From assembly GCF_001039355.2 (NCBI RefSeq), contig NW_019776141.1, forward strand, positions 64,001-85,193: DNA of 21,193 nucleotides, read 5' to 3'. The notes under the pieces were generated by a model. That model did no database searches. It had not been told where the DNA came from and saw only the letters and a list, made by a program, of their open reading frames with translations. Origin of the DNA: Lingula anatina. Lineage: Eukaryota > Brachiopoda > Lingulata > Lingulida > Lingulidae. Positions 9,297 through 19,673 of the stretch are shown piece by piece (position 1 is the stretch's first letter; every line of letters begins with the position of its first letter). The position numbers and the translations under genes were made by a program.

Positions 9297-10049
9297 TGCC
9301 TTGCACAGGTAGACGCGCCTTTTTATTCAAAAAACAGAATAGTGGGATGAAACTGCCATGATACTTAAATTATAGAACAGTTACGTCAGTGGTGAATCTA
9401 GAAACACACCAAACAAGTACCATTTTCTGAGCACCTGGAATTATCCTCCACTCCCCCCCCCCCCCCACCAGGCATCCTGTGCGCTACCTATGTCGTAAAA
9501 TTCCCTCATTTTCTGTTGTGTGTATTATCATCCTGTTATATATTGTTATTCCTGCGCCACCAGTGCCCCCCCCCCCCCCCACTCCACCTCTCCACCCCCA
9601 CCCCCACCCTCTTTAGCAGAATCCCAGATACGCCACTGACATTTACATGCACATTCGTGAAGAAGTGTCAAGATCCTCCTCAATAGTGAAATGTGAACAT
9701 TCACGAGAAACAAAGAAATTTTAGGTTGCATATTTTTTTTAGCTTTTAATGTAGTTGAAATTATATATTTTATGGTGTTTATTTCCATTTTAAGCAAATG
9801 CAAAGGTACTGAAAAAAAGTTTTTTCGATTTTACAGAAGCAGTTATATAAATAAATGTTTTGTTTTCGATGTTATTCCAATGAGAAAGAAAATGAACAAA
9901 TCTTTGATGCTTAAATATGGTTCAAAGCATTCATGTACGTTACAAAAGGTAACGCGTCTGACTGACGTCTTGGCTTAATTACAGAGTTTGAATGATAAAG
10001 ATTAAGATGAGACAAATATTACTAGGTAGAAAAAAAGACAGTTGCATAA

Positions 10050-10192
10050 ATTTTTATATACTTTTTATTTTTATTTTATCACAGTACTACTATAATAAGT
10101 ACAAAATTCAGCAAACGACAGCAGAATGTATATTCTATCGACGATGTTCGGTCGTAAGAGAATTCCATAACTGTTTATATCCCTCCGCAAAC
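10050..10192 (-). other. Orphan copy of the gene 3 last exon (assembly duplicate)
   Basis: Identical or nearly so to 12550-12687, including the CTTCTAG acceptor, the AACATCGTCG block and the AATAAA signals (10069-10064, 10075-10070). It belongs to contig copy A1, so it is most likely the other allele of the same exon rather than a second gene end. Confidence 0.7.
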
Positions 10193-10368
10193 CTAGAAGA
10201 AAAACAAAACAGAAGAATCATATATATAACAAACTATTATTTTCTAGTGTTGTATCATTTGTGCATATATTTACTCATATTATATGTTTTTTTCATATTC
10301 CACTTTAATGGGCGTAACTCAAAATACATATGACGATTGAATGCCAGTACATTATAAAATGGTTTCCA

Positions 10369-10400
10369 TTTATTTATTTATTTATTTATTTATTTATTTG
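10369..10400. repeat. (TTTA)n microsatellite, short allele
   Basis: About eight TTTA units. The matching locus at 12863-12909 has roughly four more, consistent with two alleles. Confidence 0.88.
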
Positions 10401-10482
10401 TTAAATTTTTGTCATATTCAATAAATTAATAATATTCATAGCAACAAGAAACGAATGCAGATGTTTACCGTTTAATAAACAT

Positions 10483-10483
10483 N
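10483..10483. other. Assembly gap (single n) between overlapping contigs
   Basis: The n sits exactly at the junction of the two copies: the sequence after it (attggctttctaaag) is the same as that at 8266. Confidence 0.95.
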
Positions 10484-10792
10484 ATTGGCTTTCTAAAGCA
10501 AGCGAAATTTAACTTATTATTCATAAGATGATTTATGTTGAATTACATGTATGTAGGGGTAACTTTAAATCAAAGTGATATATACAGTGCATTTAGGTCT
10601 AATTGTTAAATTTTCTCAAAGAATCCGTACATGAATTATGGTATCTCTGACATGACCAGATAACTATAATTTAAATTGAATAAAAATTTCTGACATAGAC
10701 GATAAGACTCTCTTTTTATTTTTGATATATGAAGATAATATTTGATACCCTTGCATATTCAAACTTAAATTTTTAAACCATTGATTCTCCCC

Positions 10793-10829
<37 letters not shown>
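10793..10829. repeat. (CT)n microsatellite, second copy
   Basis: Counterpart of the CT run at 8581-8615. Confidence 0.88.
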
Positions 10830-11715
10830 GAATAGTAATTATTCAGTTTAGTGTAGTGCGTGTTTATGTGCTATATCCAAAGTGTCCTATATTAAGTGTT
10901 CACAAACAAACAGAAATGTCGTGACTCATTAAAAATTTCATCTTGGCTCATATGAACAGGGGTCAAAACAACAGATCGTGGGTCGGGGGAGTTACGTGTG
11001 CCTCTGAAGCACCTTTAATTATTCATTTATCTTATAGGTAAGTATCTTGCAAATAAGCGAAGCAAAACCTCTTTTGCCTCGAGGCAACCCCTGCACGCCC
11101 CCCCCTCCTCAAAAATTCACAAATTTAAACCCTGAAACCGCGACTAGAACAACATAAACTGCGCCCTTCCAGTGTACGCATCCCCTTCAGTCTCATATAC
11201 AATTAATGAACTACATTGTAACAAGATCTAATAGTACAGTGACAGGCAATCCACCAAAGAATAACGGAAATACACGTGTTCATCAACCTCCAAGCAGCAA
11301 AACTCTAGCTCGACAGTTACATGCATCTCTTTCAAGATCGCCGCTTATCATTTTACGCGTCACGCGATCTTGAAATGAAATTTGTGTCGCACGAGGAGTG
11401 CGCTGTGCAACTGTGGAAGTTTCCGTTCTGTCATTAAAACTGTACTCAATTGATGGGAGAGATTAGTTTTATGTACGGTAGTTTGTAACAGATTTGGCAT
11501 CTTGATGACGTCATGCCTTGCACAGGTAGACGCGCCTTTTTATTCAAAAAACAGAATAGCGGGATGAAACTGCCATGATACCTAAATTATAGAACAGTTA
11601 CGTCAGTGGTGAATCTAGAAACACACCAAACAAGTGCCATTTTCTGAGCACCTGGAATTATCCTCCACTCCCCCCCCCCCTCCCCAACCAGGCATCCTGT
11701 GCGCTACCTATGTCG

Positions 11716-11993
11716 TGTAATGTTAGTTAGTGACAGCATGCAGTGAATAAGAGCGGGGAGTGTTTCGTAGAGTAACTTAAGTTGATTGACATGCTCTTAT
11801 GGTATTTATACAACTGCGCTTAGTGTGAACAGAGAGAAGGCCGCTAGAGATTGCATGAGGTAGGAATAGAAATGAAGGAAGCGGCGCGGGTAATAACTGG
11901 ACAGTAGTTCAATAAATAATAAGAAAGATAATATCTGAGTTGTATTTGCTACCTCGCGTAACATGACGAAGACAAGCCAATAACTTCGTCACA
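11716..11993. mobile_element. Solo LTR of an LTR retrotransposon (278 bp), insertion polymorphism
   Basis: The element begins TGTAATG and ends GTCACA, with canonical TG...CA termini, and is bracketed by a GTCG direct repeat (11712-11715 and 11994-11997). The other copy of this segment has a single GTCG and no insertion, so it shows the empty site. Inside are a TATA-like TATTTATA (11803-11810) and, about 100 bp on, an AATAAA (11911-11916), matching the U3-R-U5 layout of an LTR read on the plus strand. No coding region or second LTR adjoins it, hence a solo LTR. A 4-bp duplication fits Ty3/gypsy-like or related elements, but the family is not identified. Confidence 0.8.
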
Positions 11994-12549
11994 GTCGTAA
12001 AATTGCCTCATTTTCTGTTGTGTGTATTATCAGCCTGTTATATTGTTATTCCTGCGCCACCAGTGCACCCTACCCTCCCCCACCTCCACCCCTCTTCAGC
12101 AGAATCCCAGATACCCCACTGACATTTACATGTACATTCCCGAAGCAGTGTCACGATCCTCAATTTTGTGAACATTTACGAGAAACAAAGAAATTATAGT
12201 GGCATTTTTTTTTTAGCTTTTAATGTAGGTGAAATTATATATTTTATGGTGTTAATTTCCATTTTTAAGCAAATGCAAAGGTACTGAAATGAAGTTTTTT
12301 TCGATTTTTACAGAAGCAGTTATATAAATAAATGTTTTGTTTTCGATGTAATTCCAATGAGAAAGAAAATAAACAAATCTTTGATGCTTAAATATGGTTC
12401 AAAGCATTCATGTACGTTACAAAAGGTAACGCGTCTGACTGACGTCTTGACTTAATTACAGAGTGATGCTTTTCATTTCAAGTATGAATGATAAAGATTA
12501 AGATGAGACAAATATTACTAGGTACAAAAAAAGACAGTTGCATAAATTT

Positions 12550-12687
12550 TTATATACTTTTTATTTTTATTTATCACAGTACTACTATAATAAGTACAAA
12601 ATTCAGCAAACGACAGCAGAATGTATATTCTATCGACGATGTTCGGTCGTAAGAGAATTCCATAACTGTTTATATCCCTCCGCAAAC
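12550..12687 (-). other. Gene 3 untranslated last exon (3' UTR)
   Basis: The acceptor TTTTTCTTCTAG ends at 12688 on the minus strand. The exon carries ATGGAATTCTC, then GAACATCGTCGAT, then GTCGTTTGCTGA, matching blocks in the last exons of genes 2 and 1. Polyadenylation hexamers follow at 12571-12566 and 12565-12560. The end is approximate. Confidence 0.72.
12560..12571 (-). terminator. Polyadenylation signals of gene 3
   Basis: Two adjacent AATAAA hexamers on the minus strand near the end of the inferred last exon. Confidence 0.6.
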
Positions 12688-12864
12688 CTAGAAGAAAAAC
12701 AAAACAGAAGAATCATATATATAACAAACTATTATTTTCTAGTGTTGTATCATTTGTGCATATATTTACTCATATTATATGTTTTTTTCATATTCCACTT
12801 TAATGGGCGTAACTCAAAATACATATGACGATTGAATGCCAGTACATTATAAAATGGTTTCCAT

Positions 12865-12907
<43 letters not shown>

Positions 12908-12975
12908 TTAAATTTTTGTCATATTCAATAAATTAATAATATTCATAGAAACAAGAAACGAATGCAGATGTTTAC
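12688..12975 (-). other. Gene 3 intron 2, in the 3' UTR
   Basis: The donor GTAAAC starts three bases after the TAA stop (12981-12979), and the acceptor is CTTCTAG at 12688. The intron is 288 bp and contains the (TTTA)n microsatellite at 12863-12909. Confidence 0.68.
12863..12909. repeat. (TTTA)n microsatellite, long allele
   Basis: About twelve units, lying within the 3' UTR intron of gene 3. The short allele is at 10369-10400. Confidence 0.88.
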
Positions 12976-12978
12976 CGT

Positions 12979-14048
12979 TTAATAAACATTCTTTCCGTAA
13001 CCACCGTATCCGTAACCAGAGTATCCGTAACCACCGTAGCCCTTGACAGCTCTGGCGGCAGCGGCGGCTCTGGCGGCAGCAGCGGCTCTGGCGGCAGCGG
13101 CGGCTCTGGCAGCAGCGGCGGCTCTGGCGGCAGCGGCAGCTCTGGCGGCAGCGGCGGCTCTAGCTCTGACGGCAGCTCTGACGCCAGCTTCGTTTTGGGC
13201 AGCGGCAGCAGCATCGTTGGCAGCGGCAGCAGCAGCGACCTCAGCACCATCAGCAGCATTGTCAGATGCGGCAGCCTTGGAGGCAGCGGAACCGGCTACG
13301 GCAGCAGCTCTGGCGGCGGCATCAGCAGCGACAGCAGCAGCAGCACGAGCGCGGGCAGCGGTGTTCTCAGCAATAGTAGCGGCATCAGCGGCCTCATTGG
13401 CGGCAACGCGAGCAGCACCAGCGGCATCCTCAGCAGCAGCGGCGGCAGCGGCCTTCTCCTGGGCGGTGGCGGCCTTGCTGGCAGCAACAGCCTCGGCGGC
13501 AGCAGCAGCAGCAGCAGCGGCGTGGGCGGTTCTCTTGGCGTTGGCGGCAGCAGCCTGGGCGTTGGCGGCAGCAGCAGCCTCAGCGTTGGCAGCAGCTCTG
13601 GCGTTGGCAGCGGCGTTGGCGGCGGCAGCAGCGCGGTTATTGGCGGAAGCCTTCAAGGCCTCTCCAGCGCTGAAAACAAAACGGTAGTTAAAAATACTTA
13701 TAAGCTAACTGAAGTATATCAACTTAATCAATTTCGAATTTCAATAAGAAAAATCGAGCGCTTACTTTTTGCTTAATTGCTTTTATCCCTATCATTTAGA
13801 ATTAAACTCAATGCAAATATATCATCACCAAACATTCTGTATAATTGTTTAAATGATAAAAGAACCGGCAACAATTCTAAAAAGTTTTCAGAGCATTGTT
13901 TTCTCATATTTTTGATCCTTAAGAAATCTGCATTAAAATCCCTAGCTGTGAAGCCATTTCAGTTTTTCATAGCCTACCTGAAGTCATATCCGAACTTGCC
14001 GAAGGCGCAAGTGTAGGCAACGCAGAGAGCAAGGATGATCAGCTTCAT
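12979..14048 (-). CDS. Secreted alanine-rich protein, gene 3 (253 aa, two coding exons)
   Basis: Paralogue of gene 2 on the opposite strand. Coding exons are 14048-13978 and 13669-12979, with a GTAGGC donor, TTTTCAG acceptor and phase-2 intron splitting Ser24. The signal peptide MKLIILALCVAYTCA and the following FGKFGYDF differ from gene 2 at one residue only. The two proteins align without a gap to residue 230, sharing KRTAHA, ATAQEKA, AENTAARARA, the island SDNAADGAE (159-167) and Arg every six residues from 194 to 230. They part at the C-terminus: here AVK leads into GYGGYGYSGYGYGGYGKNVY, a longer Gly-Tyr tail without the KKG end of genes 1 and 2. The tail resembles Gly-Tyr segments of some molluscan shell proteins, a similarity of style only. 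The gene is convergent with gene 2. Confidence 0.9.
13051..13161 (-). repeat. 18-bp coding minisatellite (RAAAAA)n in gene 3
   Basis: Same unit and number as in gene 2: Arg (AGA) at residues 194 to 230 in steps of six, each separated by five GCC/GCT codons. Confidence 0.9.
13670..13977 (-). other. Gene 3 intron 1
   Basis: A 308-bp GT-AG intron (donor AG-GTAGGC, acceptor TGTTTTCAG), phase 2, at the same codon as gene 2 intron 1. Confidence 0.86.
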
Positions 14049-14110
14049 GATGAAGAGTTGAGAGTGGTCGACGAGGAGAAGTACCTGTAGCTGAGGGTGG
14101 CATGTACAGC

Positions 14111-14118
14111 CTTATATA
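14111..14118 (-). promoter_or_regulatory. TATA box of gene 3
   Basis: TATATAAG on the minus strand, 63 bp upstream of the ATG at 14048, the same spacing as in gene 2. The start site is expected near 14080-14088. Confidence 0.72.
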
Positions 14119-16052
14119 TTGACCCTTAAGGCCACAGCTCATTATTTCTTAGCGTCGGAGGTTCCGCACGCTCAAATCGATTCAACTTACAAACAGCACT
14201 GAGTTTTTGCATATTTATTCAACGGCGAAGGCAAACTTTGTTTCTTTTCCAATTAATAATATTTGACTTTTTAAAAATTGTCAAACTGCACTCTGCGTTG
14301 TGTTTTACATTTTGAGTCCTGAGAATCGAAGAATTATTGGAAAAAGACTGGCTGTTTTGCATAGGGCGGAGCCAAGAGGACGTCACCCCCAGCCCACTTT
14401 GGTTTGGCTGTCGTGTCAAAATAGGATTTACACCATCGCCATTTGTTCGCAGAAAACCCCCCTTGATAAATGGCATGATAAAATTCCCACCTTCGTTAAT
14501 CGTGACACCGTCTAAGTGCATTTGTCATTTGAATCTTAACCATTTTCATCTTTATTACAGTTTTAGTGAAAGCCTTACTGTAGTAGGAAACATTTCCCTT
14601 CAAAAAATTTAATTTAATTTATTTTATTTGAAGGGGGTAAATGTGCTTCAAAAGGACTGAGGTAATTGTTCATAAGCTTCAATTCTTTATGTATGAATAA
14701 GATTTTATACTGCCCACCAAATTGTTATCGTTCAGAAAATCCAGGTCTATGAAAGAGGTCTTTTGCACTAAACGGTACATTGGATTACAGGATAGACTTT
14801 GACAAAGAAATAATTGTCTTCTTGCACTCGTTCTCGGACTAGACTAGAGAATATGTATGAAATGTTTTGAGACGGAAGAGAAAAAAAATTTAAACATTAT
14901 GAACTTGAGAACTGAAAAAGCATTTAAGTTGAGATGAAGGCTCTGATTTGCCTAAGACCTCACAAAGCTGTAAGCATTCGGACCATATGATATTTGGGTA
15001 TACGTACATGTACCTTGCCACATGATTATTAAATGTGTGTTAAGAAAAAAGACAATATATTCCATGCAACGCAAATAACTCCCATGTAAAAGAAAACAAA
15101 CGGCTTATTTACGCGGTATATGTATGGCCACACCCATTTGAGTTCAAAAGTTTTCTTCGCCTCAGTGGAAAAAAATCATCCACGGTTCTTATTTTACTGC
15201 GGGGACGTTAGCAGATGTAAGAAGAGACCGTCCCCTGACTTTTACGAGATCTGGAGAGGAGCAGATTTGTCACCTACGTCTTGACAAGAATACCTTTAAA
15301 TATTTACTATCGCACGCTCATTTTTTTCCTTTTCACTTTTCGTGAGGGCTGCAATATTTGCGATGACCGGGCATGAAATACACAAAACGTAGGAATGATG
15401 AAACAAGTATATACTTATAATCATTTTACACGATGATGTTGTTTTTTTTTTTTTTTTTTTTTTTTTAGACTGACTGAAAACTTACGTGACTACAGGGATT
15501 TACCAATTGTTGCAAATAGCATTTATTCATAGTTATTTATTTAACTTTTTCATATTCATTAATTCTTGTTTGTATATTGTTTGCTTGTCTGTGCACTTAC
15601 GTGTTTCAACTGATTTGCTTATTTATTTATGTATATAAGTAAATTATTGCAAGCAAATAACACATTTCATCGTAGAAACAACTTCAAATAATGACTTACG
15701 TTTTGCGTAGAGATTTTAATTAAAATTCATTAACGACAAAGCTTTTTGTAGAAACCAGTTATGTGGACATTACAAAAACGTTGAGATAATGTTAGCTCGG
15801 CCTTCATAACAAACGGTGCAAATAGCATGATCTTTTTTGTTCTTATTTTTTCAATTATTTTTTGGAATATAATTATTTGATGTAGAGGAAGTTTTGGGTT
15901 CTGGATCCATCTTTAACTTAGCGTGTCATTGCCCAATTTTAACCGCATGCAATCTCACTTAACGTGATGGACGTTAACTTGCCTCTGCCTCGTGGCCACG
16001 GTATAGCATGCGTGCAATATATTATGTTTTTATTGCTAATTTAATCCGCTTA
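14119..16052. other. Upstream region of gene 3 and gene-free DNA
   Basis: No gene supported. Around 14350-14400 a GC-richer patch holds a CRE-like GACGTCAC (14379-14386) about 260 bp upstream of the gene 3 TATA box, and open frames of 71-100 codons exist on both strands here without splice or homology support. The rest is AT-rich. Confidence 0.5.
15442..15466. repeat. Poly-T tract
   Basis: Twenty-five consecutive T. I see no retroposon body or target duplication next to it. Confidence 0.9.
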
Positions 16053-17867
16053 CAAAGCGCCAACAATGGCCTTAGTATTTTCGCTGAATGTTCATGAGCA
16101 ATTCCAGTCCAACCGTCAGCATGCAAATGTCCAATCAACTCGAGATTCAGAAGTGAACGGTGCTGATATTAGTAATGCAAGGGAGACGTAATACAGCAAT
16201 TTCAGAACTGTAGATATATTAAAACTATGCCGGTATGTCTCATCCTACGTCAAATCGAAGAAAAGGGATTCATTGTTGAAAGTTTTCAAGACACTCCTGA
16301 ATGAGCACTAAAAAGCCACGTGGCAATTATCAACTCCATCCCTGATGCCGGCCGGTTGGTGACTCCATATACAGTCTAAGTGACTATGCATATATCCTCG
16401 CAGGGCACAGCACTGAACAAAAATGCTCATATGCATGTATAGCTAGTGAACCGCCAGAGAAATATCTAGCGAAAAACAAATCCCATTGGCTCTGGTAGAA
16501 GGTAGTTGTTATGCACGAGCGGAAACACTATCGGCCGTAGTCCTTTTACTCCCTTTTTGTGTGCCTCTTTGAACATGGAACAGCAGGAATAAACACCCGT
16601 TGTCTTGTGTTCGTCTTGTGTTCGTTTGCGCGTTCACATAACCTTCCTTTTAGAGGAATATGAGTTAAGAACTAAAAACGTGACCTCATTCTGCTTGCGT
16701 GACAAGTGACAATGCATCACAATACTTTTTTTACAAACAATCCTTCTGAAATCGACGCTGATGAACTTGTAATATGCTGCTTATGGAAATCGTTGGTGCA
16801 AAAAATGTTGATTGCAACCAAATCCCCCAATTTTTTTATTTGTTACTAAGACAAATCAAGCGGCACAGGCACTTTGAGTTAAACAATATATATAGTCAAA
16901 CATGGGGTTTATGAGAATTATATGAGAATAAATTGCTCTCTACGTCAGTCTTTATGTGGTAGAAAGGAGTCTGGATTGCTCAAACATTTCTTAACAGCGG
17001 TAACGATATTAAAGGACAGCCAATGATATTCGCAGCTGTTTACGCCCATGAAGGCTGCCGAGAAGGTGGTTTTCAGAAGAGAAAAGGAAATTTGATGAAC
17101 TCTTTACGAACAAAATAGCTGACTTTCCATACTTTCACTTTCTTGTGTCCAATGGCCTCGTTATAAAGATGCAAATTTCTCGTGTTTTTTTTTCAAAAGT
17201 TGATACTCTTGAATTTTAAGTGAAAGGCTGATATGTCGACCAACGTCGTCGAAGATGAAGCTGGTTAGCAACTGTTCTACTGATCTTTTAGACCTGTTCT
17301 CCTCCCCTTCCCTTTTATGGGGGTTAAAATCAGAAAAGGAGAAAGATAAAATGATTAAAACTCGGACTAAAGTAATTACACGAAAAACTGGTTTAAATAC
17401 ACTAGCCAAGCCTGTCTTATTTTTTGCTTTAAAAATCATGGAACAAAGCATATTTTATCATGTTTAAGTGCATTAAAGGTACAGTGACATGCTAACATTT
17501 CATCAGTGTGACTAAATCTGAATCATTGTGAAAGCTTTTCTTTGTTTGCTAAACCAAAAGAAAATAAAGGGAAAAAAGCAAAGCTATTTACGACAAGACA
17601 CGCATAGAAACCATGAAAACTCAACCCCAATTTCAAATAGTTAGATTTCAGTTAGTAAAATGATGAAATGCATACAATTTAATGCATTAAGGGGTCTCTC
17701 ACGAAATATACAACGTCAGAAATAATTGATAATGGAGATTTATTTATCTGAATAATGATAAGGGTATACAAAATGATAATGATAATACGGAAAATTCATT
17801 ATACAGCAGAACTTGCCTTTTTCTCAAGGAAGATTGATGTAAAGTGTCACATCTGTAGGTATGAATT
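16053..17867. other. Duplicated segment B2, probable contig end
   Basis: Matches 17869-19673 throughout and ends exactly at the n at 17868. Differences I found are a 10-bp stretch TATCGGCCGT (16529-16538) absent from the other copy and about three single-base changes. No gene is seen in it; the 70- and 96-codon frames on opposite strands around 17161-17467 look like chance. Confidence 0.9.
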
Positions 17868-17868
17868 N
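17868..17868. other. Assembly gap (single n) between overlapping contigs
   Basis: The sequence after the n (caaagcgccaacaatgg) is that at 16053. The sequence before it (gtaggtatgaatt) recurs at 19661-19673, where the copy runs on into unique DNA. Confidence 0.95.
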
Positions 17869-19673
17869 CAAAGCGCCAACAATGGCCTTAGTATTTTCGC
17901 TGAATGTTCATGAGCAATTCCAGTCCAACCGTCAGCATGCAAATGTCCAATCAACTCGAGATTCAGAAGTGAACGGTGCTGATATTAGTAATGCAAGGGA
18001 GACGTAATACAGCAATTTCAGAACTGTAGATATATTAAAACTATGCCGGTATGTCTCATCCTACGTCAAATCGAAGAAAAGGGATTCATTGTTGAAAGTT
18101 TTCAAGACACTCCTGAATGAGCACTAAAAAGCCACGTGGCAATTATCAACTCCATCCCTGATGCCGGCCGGTTGGTGACTCCATATACAGTCTAAGTGAC
18201 TATGCATATATCCTCGCAGGGCACAGCACTGAACAAAAATGCTCATATGCATGTATAGCTAGTGAACCGCCAGAGAAATATCTAGCGAAAAACAAATCCC
18301 ATTGGCTCTGGTAGAAGGTAGTTGTTATGCACGAGCGGAAACACAGTCCTTTTACTCCCTTTTTGTGTGCCTCTTTTAACATGGAACAGCAGGAATAAAC
18401 ACCCGTTGTCTTGTGTTCGTCTTGTGTTCGTTTGCGCGTTCACATAACCTTCCTTTTAGGGGAATATGAGTTAAGAACTAAAAACGTGACCTCATTCTGC
18501 TTGCGTGACAAGTGACAATGCATCACAATACTTTTTTTACAAACAATCCTTCTGAAATCGACGCTGATGAACTTGTAATATGCTGCTTATGGAAATCGTT
18601 GGTGCAAAAAATGTTGATTGCAACCAAATCCCCCAATTTTTTTATTTGTTACTAAGACAAATCAAGCGGCACAGGCACTTTGAGTTAAACAATATATATA
18701 GTCAAACATGGGGTTTATGAGAATTATATGAGAATAAATTGCTCTCTACGTCAGTCTTTATGTGGTAGAAAGGAGTCTGGATTGCTCAAACATTTCTTAA
18801 CAGCGGTAACGATATTAAAGGACAGCCAATGATATTCGCAGCTGTTTACGCCCATGAAGGCTGCCGAGAAGGTGGTTTTCAGAAGAGAAAAGGAAATTTG
18901 ATGAACTCTTTACGAACAAAATAGCTGACTTTCCATACTTTCACTTTCTTGTGTCCAATGGCCTCGTTATAAAGATGCAAATTTCTCGTGTTTTTTTTTC
19001 AAAAGTTGATACTCTTGAATTTTAAGTGAAAGGCTGATATGTCGACCAACGTCGTCGAAGATGAAGCTGGTTAGCAACTGTTCTACTGATCTTTTAGACC
19101 TGTTCTCCTCCCCTTCCCTTTTATGGGGGTTAAAATCAGAAAAGGAGAAAGATAAAATGATTAAAACTCGGACTAAAGTAATTACACGAAAAACTGGTTT
19201 AAATACACTAGCCAAGCCTGTCTTATTTTTTGCTTTAAAAATCATGGAACAAAGCATATTTTATCATGTTTAAGTGCATTAAAGGTACAGTGACATGCTA
19301 ACATTTCATCAGTGTGACTAAATCTGAATCATTGTGAAAGCTTTTCTTTGTTTGCTAAACCAAAAGAAAATAAAGGGAAAAAAGCAAAGCTATTTACGAC
19401 AAGACACGCATAGAAACCATGAAAACTCAACCCCAATTTCAAATAGTTAGATTTCAGTTAGTAAAATGATGAAATGCATACAATTTAATGCATTAACGGG
19501 TCTCTCACGAAATATACAACGTCAGAAATAATTGATAATGGAGATTTATTTATCTGAATAATGATAAGGGTATACAAAATGATAATGATAATACGGAAAA
19601 TTCATTATACAGCAGAACTTGCCTTTTTCTCAAGGAAGATTGATGTAAAGTGTCACATCTGTAGGTATGAATT
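17869..19673. other. Duplicated segment C2, overlapping contig start
   Basis: Second copy of 16053-17867, ten bases shorter and otherwise almost identical. It holds no supported gene. Confidence 0.9.

Larger units (their letters stand above)
8266..10482. other. Duplicated segment A1, probable contig end (haplotype copy without LTR)
   Basis: This matches 10484-12989 almost base for base and stops exactly at the n at 10483. The segment ends inside the last codons of gene 3 (its copy of the Asn-Val-Tyr-stop end), just before the GC-rich alanine repeat where assemblers tend to break. It contains an orphan copy of the gene 3 last exon. Best read as the right end of one contig overlapping the left end of the next, not as a biological tandem duplication. 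Confidence 0.88.
10484..12989. other. Duplicated segment B1 (haplotype copy with LTR insertion)
   Basis: Second copy of 8266-10482, 289 bp longer. Most of the excess is the 278-bp LTR plus its 4-bp target duplication at 11716-11997. Other differences are a missing 6 bp near 10670, an extra stretch of about 19 bp near 12465-12483, microsatellite lengths and scattered SNPs. It continues without a break into gene 3, so this copy is the one to use for that gene. Confidence 0.88.

Noticed and set aside
9992-10333. Plus-strand frame of 113 codons, with a 96-codon copy at 12538-12828
   Set aside because: It lies antisense to the last exon and 3' UTR intron of gene 3. It recurs only because the segment is duplicated in the assembly.
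12972-13776. Other-frame Ala, Leu/Pro and Ser/Gly open frames across gene 3
   Set aside because: Same repeat-shadow effect. Only the minus-strand frame joins to a signal-peptide exon through proper splice sites and matches gene 2.
14219-14612. Overlapping frames of 71-100 codons on both strands upstream of gene 3
   Set aside because: No domain, splice site or promoter signal. A GC-richer upstream regulatory patch explains the local lack of stops as well.
17161-17467. Overlapping 96- and 70-codon frames, repeated at 18967-19273, one starting MKLV like the gene 1 signal peptide
   Set aside because: The repeat is the contig-overlap artefact, so it is not evidence of conservation. The residues after MKLV are not hydrophobic, no donor follows, and no alanine exon is nearby.
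8266-19673. True segmental tandem duplications
   Set aside because: Both repeat pairs are bounded exactly by an n and differ like alleles, which fits unmerged contig overlaps much better.
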